A DNA stretch of 38,359 bases. Source: Lachnospiraceae bacterium UBA7026. GTDB lineage: Bacteria; Bacillota; Clostridia; Lachnospirales; Lachnospiraceae. Under the pieces are notes generated by a model that saw only the letters and a list, made by a program, of their open reading frames with translations, was not told the origin of the DNA and made no database searches. This document shows, piece by piece, positions 26,820 through 34,100 of the stretch; position 1 is the stretch's first letter, and each line of letters starts with the position of its first letter. The position numbers and the translations under genes were made by a program. The DNA lies in assembly GCA_002494165.1 (NCBI GenBank), contig DLBH01000044.1, positions 1 through 38,359 of the forward strand, given 5' to 3'.

Positions 26820-27980
26820 CTATTGCACCCCCTCTACCTGATGGATGACATCCTGAAGAATCTCCTTCTCCCGATCACTGATATCCTTGTAGAATTCGCA
26901 GCACAGCTCCATGGGATTGAGATTTCTCTCTACGATACCCACATCACTGTAATCCCCTTTACTGATGGTCTCCCGGCGGATCTCCAGCAGTCTGGGAAAG
27001 GCCAGTCTCAGCCTCTCCTGCATGTCAATGACATCCAGGTCCACCTTGTCTGTAAGCAGGACAGACACATAGTCCTGGCAGGACTGGTCCAGAACCTGCT
27101 TCAATTCTCCCTTGATTTTACGGATCTGACGAAGGGGTCTTAAGGGAAGGGTCCGGATATTGATCTGCGCCACTCCTCCCTCTTTTTCCCCCAGTTCTAC
27201 CACAAGAATCCCTTTCTCCTGGCCGGCCTCACTGACCGAGCAGGCCAGGGGAGTACCACAATAGCGATAGTGGTCATCTCCCACCTTCATGGGTTTATGG
27301 ATATGGCCTAAAGCCGCATAATCGAAGGGCTTCAGGACCGCTGCCGATACCTGGTCTATATTTCCTACAGTTCGGATCTCCGACTCCATCCGTTCCACAT
27401 CATCTGCCTTTTTTCCTTCCGGCAAGTAAAACTGATGGCTGACCAGAACATTTCTTTCCCCTTCTCTGATATCCTCCCTGTCCAGCAGCCTGCGGACTGT
27501 GGCGTCATAGGATAAATTATTACCCTTCTCATCCACACCGGTAATCTGCTTGACCATGGAAGGCTTCACAAAGGGAAGCAGGTAGAAATTCACAGGACCA
27601 TACTGGTCTTCCAGCACGACCTTTTCTATATATTCCCCCTCCAGCCTTGGTGGCTGACCTACCATATGGAACTGCTGCCTGGACAGGAGCCGGCGGAAGC
27701 AATTGACCCTGGAAGCACTGTCATGGTTGCCGCTGATCATCATGACTACCGTGTGAGGCAAGGCCTCCGCCAGATCAGATATAAACTGGTCGAACACATC
27801 CACTGCCTCTGCCGAAGGAACTGCCTTGTCATAAATATCCCCGGCGATGACTATGGCATCAGGCTCTTCCTGCCTGGCCGCCTTTACGATTTCTGCCAGT
27901 ATATATTCCTGGTCCTCCCGCAGGTCGCGGTTAATCAGTTTCAATCCGATGTGCAGATCGGATAAATGAAAAAACTTCAA
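26820..27980 (-). CDS. sbcD: SbcD, Mre11-like nuclease subunit
   Basis: A 386-residue calcineurin-fold phosphoesterase. Metal motifs are DLHIG near the N-terminus, GDIYDK, GNHDSASRVN, and ALGHIHKP further on. It is the nuclease partner of SbcC in DNA end and hairpin processing. I chose the TTG at 27980 (first residues LKFFHLSDLHIG, read as Met) because GGGGAAG lies six bases upstream and this gives the family N-terminus; the reading frame runs open to 28079 but the extra 33 residues are unlike the family. A strong minus-strand hairpin terminator lies about 200 bp upstream and may attenuate it. Confidence 0.95.
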   Translation of the reverse strand: MKFFHLSDLHIGLKLINRDLREDQEYILAEIVKAARQEEPDAIVIAGDIYDKAVPSAEAVDVFDQFISDLAEALPHTVVMMISGNHDSASRVNCFRRLLSRQQFHMVGQPPRLEGEYIEKVVLEDQYGPVNFYLLPFVKPSMVKQITGVDEKGNNLSYDATVRRLLDREDIREGERNVLVSHQFYLPEGKKADDVERMESEIRTVGNIDQVSAAVLKPFDYAALGHIHKPMKVGDDHYRYCGTPLACSVSEAGQEKGILVVELGEKEGGVAQINIRTLPLRPLRQIRKIKGELKQVLDQSCQDYVSVLLTDKVDLDVIDMQERLRLAFPRLLEIRRETISKGDYSDVGIVERNLNPMELCCEFYKDISDREKEILQDVIHQVEGVQ

Positions 27981-28174
27981 AGCTTCTTCCCCCTTTTTAT
28001 ATTCAAATTTTCTAATCCTATAATCTTTTCCTGGTGTCCTTCTATTTATAAGTATCCCACAGGACACTATTTTGCCCAAAGAGACTCGTATCCAATTTTT
28101 TCTATCCCTGGTCCCATCCTTATCATGAATGCTTGTTTACCTATTGTACCACAAAGGAAGCATATTTTTTGCCT

Positions 28175-28225
28175 AAAAACAAGAGGACACCGACCGGTCA
28201 GTCTTACTGACCTGTCGATGCCCTC
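28175..28225 (-). terminator. Minus-strand hairpin terminator or attenuator upstream of sbcD
   Basis: Two 20-base arms (28183-28202 and 28206-28225) pair with only a few wobbles or mismatches, including perfect GGTCAGT/ACTGACC around a 3-base loop. Read on the minus strand the stem is followed by TTGTTTTT. No minus-strand gene lies upstream of it before the C39-like gene, so it either attenuates the sbcD leader or ends an unseen transcript. Confidence 0.6.
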
Positions 28226-28348
28226 CTGTGCAACATATGTCACCAGAATATTCACATGTTTTTTCAGAGGACGCCATTGGGGGACGTCTCTTCTGATGAC
28301 ATATTTATTATCTGCTTTTTTTGTTCATATTGCTATATAATATTTTTT

Positions 28349-28582
28349 TAATATAGGGTAAATTTTTTAACGGAAACCAGGCTCCATGATGGAATATTTA
28401 CCCTATGACTATCAAAAAGCTGGTAGCATAACACATGGACCTCTTTTTTAAAAACACAGATTTGTCACAGGTCGAACAAATATCCTTCACAGATGAAAAG
28501 TATACTTACGGTCAAACAAGATACATTGTTTTTTTCATACTTTTCTCCTCATGAAATGGCGGCCGACGGGCCGCCATTTTTT
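28349..28582 (+). ncRNA. Candidate structured RNA of about 230 nt
   Basis: No protein gene fits here, yet the stretch ends in a strong plus-strand terminator. A TATAAT at 28336-28341 would start transcription near 28349. Stems visible in order: ATAGGGTAAAT (28353-28363) with ATTTACCCTAT (28396-28406), 11 bp perfect, enclosing TCCA-TGA-TGGA; CTATC/GGTAG; TTTGT/ACAAA; and GAAAAGTAT (28495-28503) with ATACTTTTC (28537-28545), 9 bp perfect. I do not recognise it as a known riboswitch, T-box or 6S RNA. It could be a small RNA or a terminated leader of the C39-like gene, although that gene has its own -10 box downstream. The -35 is weak. Confidence 0.45.
28554..28582 (+). terminator. Strong Rho-independent terminator without an upstream gene
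   Basis: AAATGGCGGCC (28554-28564) pairs perfectly with GGCCGCCATTT (28569-28579) across a 4-base loop, followed by a T run. The minus-strand side has no comparable T run, so it works on plus-strand transcripts. Confidence 0.85.
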
Positions 28583-28643
28583 ATGGATTGCTTTTTTACC
28601 AGAATTGGGGGAGATCTCACCTCATCGTCTGATTTATTAATTC

Positions 28644-28682
28644 CCTGGAAAATGCTATAATATCCCCAAAACATTTTCCAGG
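28644..28682 (+). promoter_or_regulatory. Extended -10 promoter inside an 11-bp inverted repeat
   Basis: TGCTATAAT (TATAAT at 28656-28661) is an extended -10 box for the C39-like gene. It is flanked by CCTGGAAAATG (28644-28654) and CATTTTCCAGG (28672-28682), a perfect 11-bp inverted repeat whose right arm overlaps the ribosome binding site. This could be an operator. Confidence 0.5.
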
Positions 28683-28693
28683 AGGAAAAACCA

Positions 28694-30103
28694 TTGAGAA
28701 AGCAGCGAAAAGTTTTTTTCTTTACCCTAGCGAGTCTGCTGCTGATTGGGCTGATCGCCCTGTCAGCTCTTTTCTATATTCATAAGACCCAGGAAAAAAG
28801 ATACCAGGTCCTGCTGGCGGTGGGAGAAACCAGTCCTTTTACCCATGGCCCGGAGGATTTCACCTGGGAGGACGGCCATGTCCTGGTCCGGGACGGACAG
28901 ATCACCGGAAAAACCCCAGGTAAAAGCTTGATCTTCCAGGAAGGCCTGGTCAACACTTATATAGAAGTAAAAGTCTGCCAGGTCCTGGAAAAGCAGGTGA
29001 CCATGGTCTGTAACTCCTTTTATTTCCTCCACAGTTTCGGGGCTCCCACCCTGTGGGTCTCCACCAATCCAGCCGTTGCCCAGGTCTTCCCCGACGGTAC
29101 AATCCACAGCCGGTCCTGCGGCCTGGCCCAGATTCTGGGGATTATCGGCACTGGCTCTGACCAGAAACGTTTTTCCACCCAGATTATCGTCTATAAGTTT
29201 CCACCAAAAACAATTCAGATTAAAGCCAATGAGACTGCCAGGATTGATTGGGGCTTCAAGGGCCTGCCTGTAAGCTACGACCTGGATGAAAATATCGCTG
29301 TCATGAAGGGCAGTACCATCCAGCCCAAGGGGACAGGGAAAACCGACCTGGTCTGCCGGGTCCTGGACAGGACATATGTCATCGGCCTGGAGGTAACGGC
29401 CCCCGACAATCTGATTAATAAAGAGGCCAATCTGCCAAAAACTTCCCAGGTCAGCCGGATCAAGGTTAAAATCAACAGTTACCCCAAAGACCGGACCTAC
29501 ACCGTCTTCCACCAGTCCAGTGGCAACAACAGCAGCCTTTTCCCCAGCTATATGCCCTGGCACGGCTGCGCGGCCTGCAGCACTTCGGCTGTCCTGACTG
29601 GTTTCGGCATCGATACCACGCCGGCAAACACCATAGAAAATATAGAAAAGAAAGTCCTGGACGGCTGGTACCATAACTATTATGAGCGGCAGTCCCAGAT
29701 GCCTGCCACCCTCTGTGGAATCAGTCAGATTCTCAATTACTATGACATACCCAACCGCTACGTCATGGCCTTCGATGACACCACCGTCAAAGATGACATT
29801 TTTACCCATTTAAAGACAGGGAACCCTGTGATCTTTGAAGTCTGTAAATACAACCGTTATAGCAAAAAAACCGACAACAAGTGGTCCGGCAGCTACCACA
29901 CCCTGGTCTTCTTAGGGGTGACCGACAAGGGCCATGTAATCGTTGCCGACCCGGCCAACAGCAATGGCTGGAACGGCATGGCCAGACTCAAATACATCGA
30001 TTTTGAAGACATCCTCCCCTACATGTTCTCCTGCACCAAGATGCCCGGCGCCCACTACTTTTCAGGTAAGTCCACGGCCGGTGGTTATATCCTGGTTAAC
30101 TGA
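28694..30103 (+). CDS. Exported C39-like cysteine peptidase with Ig-like N-region
   Basis: A 469-residue protein with an N-terminal signal anchor (VFFFTLASLLLIGLIALSAL). The middle has beta-rich, Big2-like segments (WVSTNPAVAQVFPDGTIHS). The C-terminal domain fits the peptidase C39-like group: WHGCAACSTSAVLTGFG with C295 as likely nucleophile, GSYHTLVFLGV with H402, and VADPANSNGW. Such domains act on the cell surface as peptidases or as inactive binding folds. The start is TTG, set by AGGAGG eight bases upstream. The gene has its own extended -10 promoter within an inverted repeat. No ABC exporter is adjacent, so a bacteriocin-processing role is not supported. Confidence 0.8.
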   Translation: MRKQRKVFFFTLASLLLIGLIALSALFYIHKTQEKRYQVLLAVGETSPFTHGPEDFTWEDGHVLVRDGQITGKTPGKSLIFQEGLVNTYIEVKVCQVLEKQVTMVCNSFYFLHSFGAPTLWVSTNPAVAQVFPDGTIHSRSCGLAQILGIIGTGSDQKRFSTQIIVYKFPPKTIQIKANETARIDWGFKGLPVSYDLDENIAVMKGSTIQPKGTGKTDLVCRVLDRTYVIGLEVTAPDNLINKEANLPKTSQVSRIKVKINSYPKDRTYTVFHQSSGNNSSLFPSYMPWHGCAACSTSAVLTGFGIDTTPANTIENIEKKVLDGWYHNYYERQSQMPATLCGISQILNYYDIPNRYVMAFDDTTVKDDIFTHLKTGNPVIFEVCKYNRYSKKTDNKWSGSYHTLVFLGVTDKGHVIVADPANSNGWNGMARLKYIDFEDILPYMFSCTKMPGAHYFSGKSTAGGYILVN

Positions 30104-30190
30104 AATACGTCCCTGCCCTGTCTTACATCCCGGGCATTCCGACCTAAACCACTACTACAGTTTTTATTTCGGACAGACTACCATGGGCCT

Positions 30191-30320
30191 CTGCTGCAGA
30201 CTTTATCCCGGGCAGGCAAAGCCTGAGCTTCTGCTGCAGACTTTATCCCGGGCAGGCAAAGCCTGAGCTTCTGCTGCAGACTTTATCTCGGGCAGGCAAA
30301 GCCTGAGCTTCTGCTGCAGA
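30191..30320 (+). repeat. Three 40-bp tandem repeats with short hairpins
   Basis: Units at 30191-30230, 30231-30270 and 30271-30310, plus a 10-bp partial to 30320, nearly identical (one substitution seen). Each holds the palindrome CTGCAG and a CAGGC-AAA-GCCTG hairpin. They lie just after the C39-like gene in a 424-bp gap. The rest of the gap (30321-30527) shows TTGCAA-like promoter strings but nothing firm. Confidence 0.9.
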
Positions 30321-30527
30321 CTCTAATACAGTTAGCGGAAACATAAATTTTCCAGAAAAAGCCACCTCTTCATCTTTAAATAAGAAAAAACAAATTGCAA
30401 AAAGACCGGGAATTCTGTAAACTGAGGATTGTGTAAAATAGTCAGGGTCAAACCAAGCTGACATAAGATAGGATAATACTTCGACCGGGTTATAGAATCC
30501 CAGACAAGATGAAATGAGGAAATAGCT

Positions 30528-32186
30528 ATGAGATTAAGAAATGTTCCCGGCTCCAGGGACAAGATTGCCGCTGATGACCACGTCATCAAAAATCCGGAAG
30601 AAATCCGGGGCCACTGGGCCGGTTATTTTGGGGACGGACTCCCCATCCACCTGGAAATCGGCATGGGCAAGGGCCGTTTTGTTATGGATATGGCCGAACT
30701 CCACCCCCATATTCACTATATCGGCATAGAAATGTACTCCAGTGTCCTGGTCAGGGCTCTGGAAAAAATGGAAGAAAGAAGTCTGGAAAATGTCCATTTT
30801 ATCCGTATGAATGCCGAGTATATCTGCCAGGTCTTCGGCCCCGGCGAGGTAGAGAAGATCTACCTCAACTTTTCAGATCCCTGGCCCAAGGAACGCCATG
30901 TCAAAAGAAGACTCACTTCCCGCCAGTTTCTGGAAAGATATGAAAACATCCTTTCTGACAAAGGCAGCCTTGCCTTCAAGACAGACAACCAGGGCCTCTT
31001 TAGCTTCTCATTAGAAGAAATCGAGGACAAGGGCTGGATCCTGGAAAAAAATACCTTTGACCTCCATCACAGCAACTTTCTTGAAGGGAATGTGATGACA
31101 GAATACGAAGAAAAATTTGTCGGCCAAGGCAAGCCCATCTGCATGCTGGAGGCCCGGCCGCCACTGGGAAAGGCCAAAAACAGTGATCATGTAAAAGCTA
31201 ATAGGATAAAAGCTAATAAAGTAAAGGTTAATGAGCTACCGGCTAATGAGGAAAATGCTATGGCAAAAACAGAAACACCTGTAAAAAATATAAAGGACAA
31301 TGAGGGCCATAATAATGGCCATGACAAGAAAGCCTCCTGGCTGGCGGCCATAGACTTGGACGGCACCCTGCTCCGGTCCGACAGCACCCTGTCAGACTAC
31401 ACAAGAGCAGTTCTCTCCCAGGCCAGGGAAAACCAGGTTCTGGTAGTCCCCGCCTCCGGCCGGTCCTACCGAAGCATTTCCCGCCTGGTCCAGGATATCC
31501 CAGGCATCGATTATATCATCGGCGGCAACGGTAATATTGTCACAGAGGTAAAAAATGAGGAGATTCTCCACAGTGTCGAAATCCCCAAAGACACCATGTA
31601 CCGGCTCTACCAGCTTCTCCGGGACCATAATGGTTTCATGGAATTGTACTGCGGCAACGACTCCTATGTGGAAAAGGACCGGATCCATGTTCTCTACGAC
31701 TCACCCCTGCCCGACAGCTTCTGCGACAGCATGATGGCCACAGCCATCCCCATGCTCTCTACAGGCCTGCTGCTCCGGACCGGTGTCATGGTCGTTAACA
31801 AAGTCCATACCGCCTTTGCAGATCCCGACCAGTTGAAGGTCTTTGAAGAAGTTCTTGAGAAAGAATTCGACGATCTCACCGTGACCCATCCCAGCCTATA
31901 TAATATGGAAATCTTCCCATCCTGCAGCAATAAAGATGAGGCCATCCGTGTTGTAGCAGAAAAAGAGAACATCCCCCGGGACCACATCATCGGTATCGGC
32001 GACAGCCACAATGACCTGGCCATGATCCAATACGCCGCAGTAGGCATCGCCGTGGAAAACGGCATGGATGTCCTCAAGGAAGCAGCCGATTACATCTCCG
32101 CCTCCAACGACGATGACGGCCCCGCAAAGGTCCTGGAAATGGTCTATGCCGGAAAACTAAACGAACTCCTGGCAAGCCAGAAATAA
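30528..32186 (+). CDS. trmB: TrmB tRNA m7G46 methyltransferase fused to a Cof-type HAD phosphatase
   Basis: A 552-residue fusion. Residues 1-215 are TrmB, which methylates G46 of tRNA: SAM loop LEIGMGKG (43-50) and the family signature DPWPKERHVKRR (from D117). Residues 216-270 are a Lys/Asn/Glu-rich linker with 5-residue repeats (VKANR, IKANK, VKVNE, LPANE). From about 272 follows a Cof/YidA-type HAD domain: DLDGTLL with D276 and D278, and GDSHNDLAM near 490. No stop or frameshift separates the two. An internal ATG at 31260 has GAGGAAAA about five bases upstream and would give a separate HAD of about 308 residues. GAGGAAA precedes the main ATG. Confidence 0.92.
   Translation: MRLRNVPGSRDKIAADDHVIKNPEEIRGHWAGYFGDGLPIHLEIGMGKGRFVMDMAELHPHIHYIGIEMYSSVLVRALEKMEERSLENVHFIRMNAEYICQVFGPGEVEKIYLNFSDPWPKERHVKRRLTSRQFLERYENILSDKGSLAFKTDNQGLFSFSLEEIEDKGWILEKNTFDLHHSNFLEGNVMTEYEEKFVGQGKPICMLEARPPLGKAKNSDHVKANRIKANKVKVNELPANEENAMAKTETPVKNIKDNEGHNNGHDKKASWLAAIDLDGTLLRSDSTLSDYTRAVLSQARENQVLVVPASGRSYRSISRLVQDIPGIDYIIGGNGNIVTEVKNEEILHSVEIPKDTMYRLYQLLRDHNGFMELYCGNDSYVEKDRIHVLYDSPLPDSFCDSMMATAIPMLSTGLLLRTGVMVVNKVHTAFADPDQLKVFEEVLEKEFDDLTVTHPSLYNMEIFPSCSNKDEAIRVVAEKENIPRDHIIGIGDSHNDLAMIQYAAVGIAVENGMDVLKEAADYISASNDDDGPAKVLEMVYAGKLNELLASQK
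31191..31250 (+). repeat. Four in-frame 15-bp tandem repeats in the fusion linker
   Basis: Units start at 31191, 31206, 31221 and 31236 and encode VKANR, IKANK, VKVNE and LPANE between the TrmB and HAD domains. Confidence 0.75.
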
Positions 32187-32261
32187 AGCACCCGGCTACT
32201 CGGCTTTAAAGAACCGCTTCCTGCCCCAGGAAAAAATGTTCAAAAATATTGAAAAAAATAC

Positions 32262-32290
32262 TTGCATTTTTCGAATGGATACTATATAAT
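32262..32290 (+). promoter_or_regulatory. Promoter of tRNA-Lys
   Basis: TTGCAT (32262-32267) and TATAAT (32285-32290) are 17 bp apart. A leader hairpin CTTGCGT/ACGCAAG precedes the tRNA. Confidence 0.75.
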
Positions 32291-32321
32291 CAATCTTGCG
32301 TTGAAAAACACGCAAGAAAAT

Positions 32322-32394
32322 GCGCGCTTAGCTCAGTTGGTAGAGCAGCGGACTCTTAATCCGCGTGTCCAGGGTTCGAGCCCCTGATCGCGCA
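32322..32394 (+). tRNA. tRNA-Lys (anticodon CTT)
   Basis: A full cloverleaf can be drawn: acceptor GCGCGCT with ATCGCGC, D stem GCTC/GAGC, anticodon stem GCGGA/TCCGC with loop CTCTTAA (anticodon CTT), and T stem CAGGG/CCCTG with TTCGAGC. The discriminator is A and CCA is not encoded. The sixth acceptor pair (C-T) is mismatched, which may reflect an integration junction. Its 3' end is repeated twice downstream. Confidence 0.93.
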
Positions 32395-32443
32395 CTGAAG
32401 CATCGGTTTGATGAGGAATCATCGGGTCGGTGCTTTTTCTTTG
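32382..32443 (+). repeat. tRNA 3'-end/terminator repeat, copy 1 (attL-like)
   Basis: It starts in the T arm of the functional tRNA-Lys (CCCTGATCGCGCA) and runs through the terminator to CTTTG. It differs from copies 2 and 3 in the terminator loop (GAGGAATC rather than GAGAGATC). Confidence 0.85.
32400..32438 (+). terminator. tRNA-Lys terminator
   Basis: GCATCGG...GATGA pairs with TCATC...CGGTGC around GGAA, followed by five T residues. The same hairpin is part of the direct repeats at 32541 and 36064. Confidence 0.8.
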
Positions 32444-32454
32444 TTTGCGGGCTC

Positions 32455-32536
32455 GAACCCTACGGGTTCTCTCTCGCCTCCCGGCTCGGTCCTTGCTCTT
32501 GGGTTCTTCGAACCCAAGGTGGTCCACCGGACCACC
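32455..32536. other. Three consecutive perfect mini-hairpins
   Basis: GAACCC-TAC-GGGTTC (32455-32469), CTTGGGTTC-TTC-GAACCCAAG (32498-32518) and GGTGGTCC-ACC-GGACCACC (32518-32536), each with a 3-base loop. They fill the short segment between repeat copies 1 and 2. Confidence 0.8.
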
Positions 32537-32540
32537 GCAA

Positions 32541-32603
32541 CCCTGATCGCGCACTGAAGCATCGGTTTGATGAGAGATCATCGGGTCGGTGCTTTTTTCT
32601 TTG
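32541..32603 (+). repeat. tRNA 3'-end/terminator repeat, copy 2
   Basis: It begins CCCTGATCGCGCA, identical to the tRNA 3' end, then repeats the terminator with one extra T. It matches copy 3 more closely than copy 1. Confidence 0.85.
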
Positions 32604-32698
32604 CTCGCAAACCTGAAGAGCGTGTATTTATGCGGGTTTTCAGAGCTTCGATACAGCCGGATTAAAGGCGGGTGTCAGCCATTTTTAAAGAAGGATAA

Positions 32699-32755
32699 GA
32701 CAGGGGTGCCCAGTAACCGTGGTTACATTTTGCCCTTTCTGGTAACACCCCTGTC
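32699..32755. other. Nested inverted repeat
   Basis: GACAGGGGTG (32699-32708) pairs perfectly with CACCCCTGTC (32746-32755). Inside is a second perfect hairpin, GTAACC-GT-GGTTAC (32713-32726). It could end the minus-strand DnaC-like transcript, although no T run follows. The remaining sequence from 32604 to 32796 shows no gene. Confidence 0.6.
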
Positions 32756-32796
32756 AGAGGGCTTATTTATGCGCTTTTAGCCAATTTGCCATGTTA

Positions 32797-32877
32797 TCAC
32801 ATGCTTTCATACACTGAGCGCGGCTGCCATGATGAAATCATAACGGGGCTTACATAAGGTTTGTTTGTATTCATCAT
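32797..32877 (-). CDS. 26-residue small ORF coupled to the DnaC-like gene
   Basis: The ORF reads MMNTNKPYVSPVMISSWQPR and then SVYESM. AAAGGAT lies eight bases before the first ATG, and the ATG is 16 bp past the DnaC-like stop, so translation would follow directly. A second frame (ending DNMANWLKAHK) continues past the stop, so this may be the front of a frameshifted longer protein. No family is recognised. Confidence 0.35.
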   Translation of the reverse strand: MMNTNKPYVSPVMISSWQPRSVYESM

Positions 32878-32893
32878 CGTTTTCATCCTTTCT

Positions 32894-33742
32894 TTACATA
32901 CTGTGGGTTTGCAATGTTCCCTGTAAATTCATTAAATGCTGCCGTTCTATCTGGCTGGTATGGTCAGGACCTCCAATATAGACTGGAGCGGTATTCCTGC
33001 GAAGGATCCGGAAAACCTTCTCTTCCAGATCTGTCCGGGGATGCCTCAGTTCATCTAAAGTGTATCCGGTAGTAATGATAATAGGTTTGCTGCTGTGATC
33101 TACCCGGTTCATGAGGTCAACGGCCAACGGGATCGTGAGCTTTGTCAGATACCGTAGGTCGAGATCATCCAGACAGATCAGACTTTTACTGAAGATACCG
33201 GCAAGATGTTTCTGACGATCCTGCAGGTTCATACCGGATAATTCTTCCAGGAGTTGGCCAAAACAGGTCATGATGGCAGGCTGACAGGATTCCAGAATCT
33301 CATTGACAATACAGGCGGCGGCGAAGGATTTCCCACTTCCCGGAGGCCCCCAGATGAGGAGACCGGGAACGGTTTTTTCACTAACCTGCGAGCAATAATT
33401 CCTTAAAGTGACAAGCACCTTCGGATCCAGGCTCTGAGCTTCTTCAAAACGGTAGTTTTGTAATTCTTTCCATCCCAGACCATCGGCTTTCAACCGGTTG
33501 ACATGTTGTTCGAGCTCTTCCTGCTCTCTTTCCCTCTTTTCTGCAGCTGCCTGTTCTTTCTGGCAGTCGCATGGGATCGGAAAATAATGCTCAACACCGA
33601 AAAGTACGCCATATCTTTGTTTTGGTCTGCCGCATACCCGACAGTGGATCAGGCCGTCTGCCGGGTCGATGTATTCATCTCGTTCCAGAATAGCCCGCCG
33701 GCTGTCCGGAGGTCTTAACCGCGTTTTCCCTTTCATTCTCAC
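32894..33742 (-). CDS. DnaC-like helicase-loader ATPase with N-terminal zinc motif
   Basis: A 282-residue protein. The N-terminal third has four cysteines in CRVCG and IPCDCQ, a zinc-binding layout seen in DnaC/DnaI-type loaders of phages and mobile elements. The AAA+ core follows: Walker A WGPPGSGKSF (about 130-140), Walker B LICLDDLDL, and a sensor-1-like IIITTGY. Its likely role is to load a replicative helicase on element DNA. IstB transposition helpers are related, but no IstA is present and IstB lacks this cysteine region. GTG (33742) or ATG (33736) could start it; neither has a strong ribosome binding site, and a perfect 9-bp hairpin lies just upstream. Confidence 0.82.
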   Translation of the reverse strand: MRMKGKTRLRPPDSRRAILERDEYIDPADGLIHCRVCGRPKQRYGVLFGVEHYFPIPCDCQKEQAAAEKREREQEELEQHVNRLKADGLGWKELQNYRFEEAQSLDPKVLVTLRNYCSQVSEKTVPGLLIWGPPGSGKSFAAACIVNEILESCQPAIMTCFGQLLEELSGMNLQDRQKHLAGIFSKSLICLDDLDLRYLTKLTIPLAVDLMNRVDHSSKPIIITTGYTLDELRHPRTDLEEKVFRILRRNTAPVYIGGPDHTSQIERQHLMNLQGTLQTHSM

Positions 33743-33751
33743 TGATATGGT

Positions 33752-33783
33752 CTGAAGAGGCTCCGTTCAAAGGGCCTCTTCAG
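33752..33783 (-). promoter_or_regulatory. Intercistronic hairpin before the DnaC-like gene
   Basis: CTGAAGAGG (33752-33760) and CCTCTTCAG (33775-33783) form a perfect 9-bp stem in the 80-bp gap between the two genes. There is no T run, so a processing or translation-control role is more likely than termination. Confidence 0.45.
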
Positions 33784-33822
33784 GCAGATGTATTAATATT
33801 CACTTTTCGAATCCAATCATCC

Positions 33823-34035
33823 TCATCTCCATTTGACAGGGCCGGAATGTACTTCCACCCAGTTTCGGAAGTCTCTGAGTTCTTCTAAGATTACATCGAG
33901 CTGAAGATGTCTTTTATAGGACAGGACCGCTTCAGAGATGAAATCTCTCTCCAGAGGAATTCTGTTTCTATCTCTGTCCCGAATGATGGAACACACTTCC
34001 TCTGTCAGCATGAAATGTTTGTTGATTGTTGGCAT
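33823..34035 (-). CDS. Ribbon-helix-helix-like small protein
   Basis: A 70-residue protein, INKHFMLTEEVCSIIRDRD then RNRIPLERDFISEAVLSYKR. The pattern of a short strand, a helix, then a serine/aspartate-capped second helix with ISEAV resembles CopG/Arc ribbon-helix-helix DNA-binding proteins, although this is my reading and not a match I can confirm. AAAGGAGG nine bases before the ATG is strong. It is first in an operon with the DnaC-like ATPase, and its promoter region carries the phased 41/42-bp site array. An autoregulator, or a plasmid-type partition or copy-control protein, would fit. Confidence 0.55.
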   Translation of the reverse strand: MPTINKHFMLTEEVCSIIRDRDRNRIPLERDFISEAVLSYKRHLQLDVILEELRDFRNWVEVHSGPVKWR

Positions 34036-34100
34036 TAATATTTTTCCTCCTTTCCTTGTCGTGTTCTGATATTTGTCTGACTATGAAAAAATGACAATTC

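Noticed and set aside
28694..30103. Bacteriocin-processing peptidase of an ABC exporter
   Set aside because: The C39-like domain is on an exported protein with an Ig-like region; no ABC transporter or precursor peptide is adjacent.
32333..32581. An 82-codon minus-strand frame across the tRNA-Lys gene and repeats
   Set aside because: It is antisense to a functional tRNA and its terminator and its sequence is made of the repeat copies; this is a known type of false gene call.
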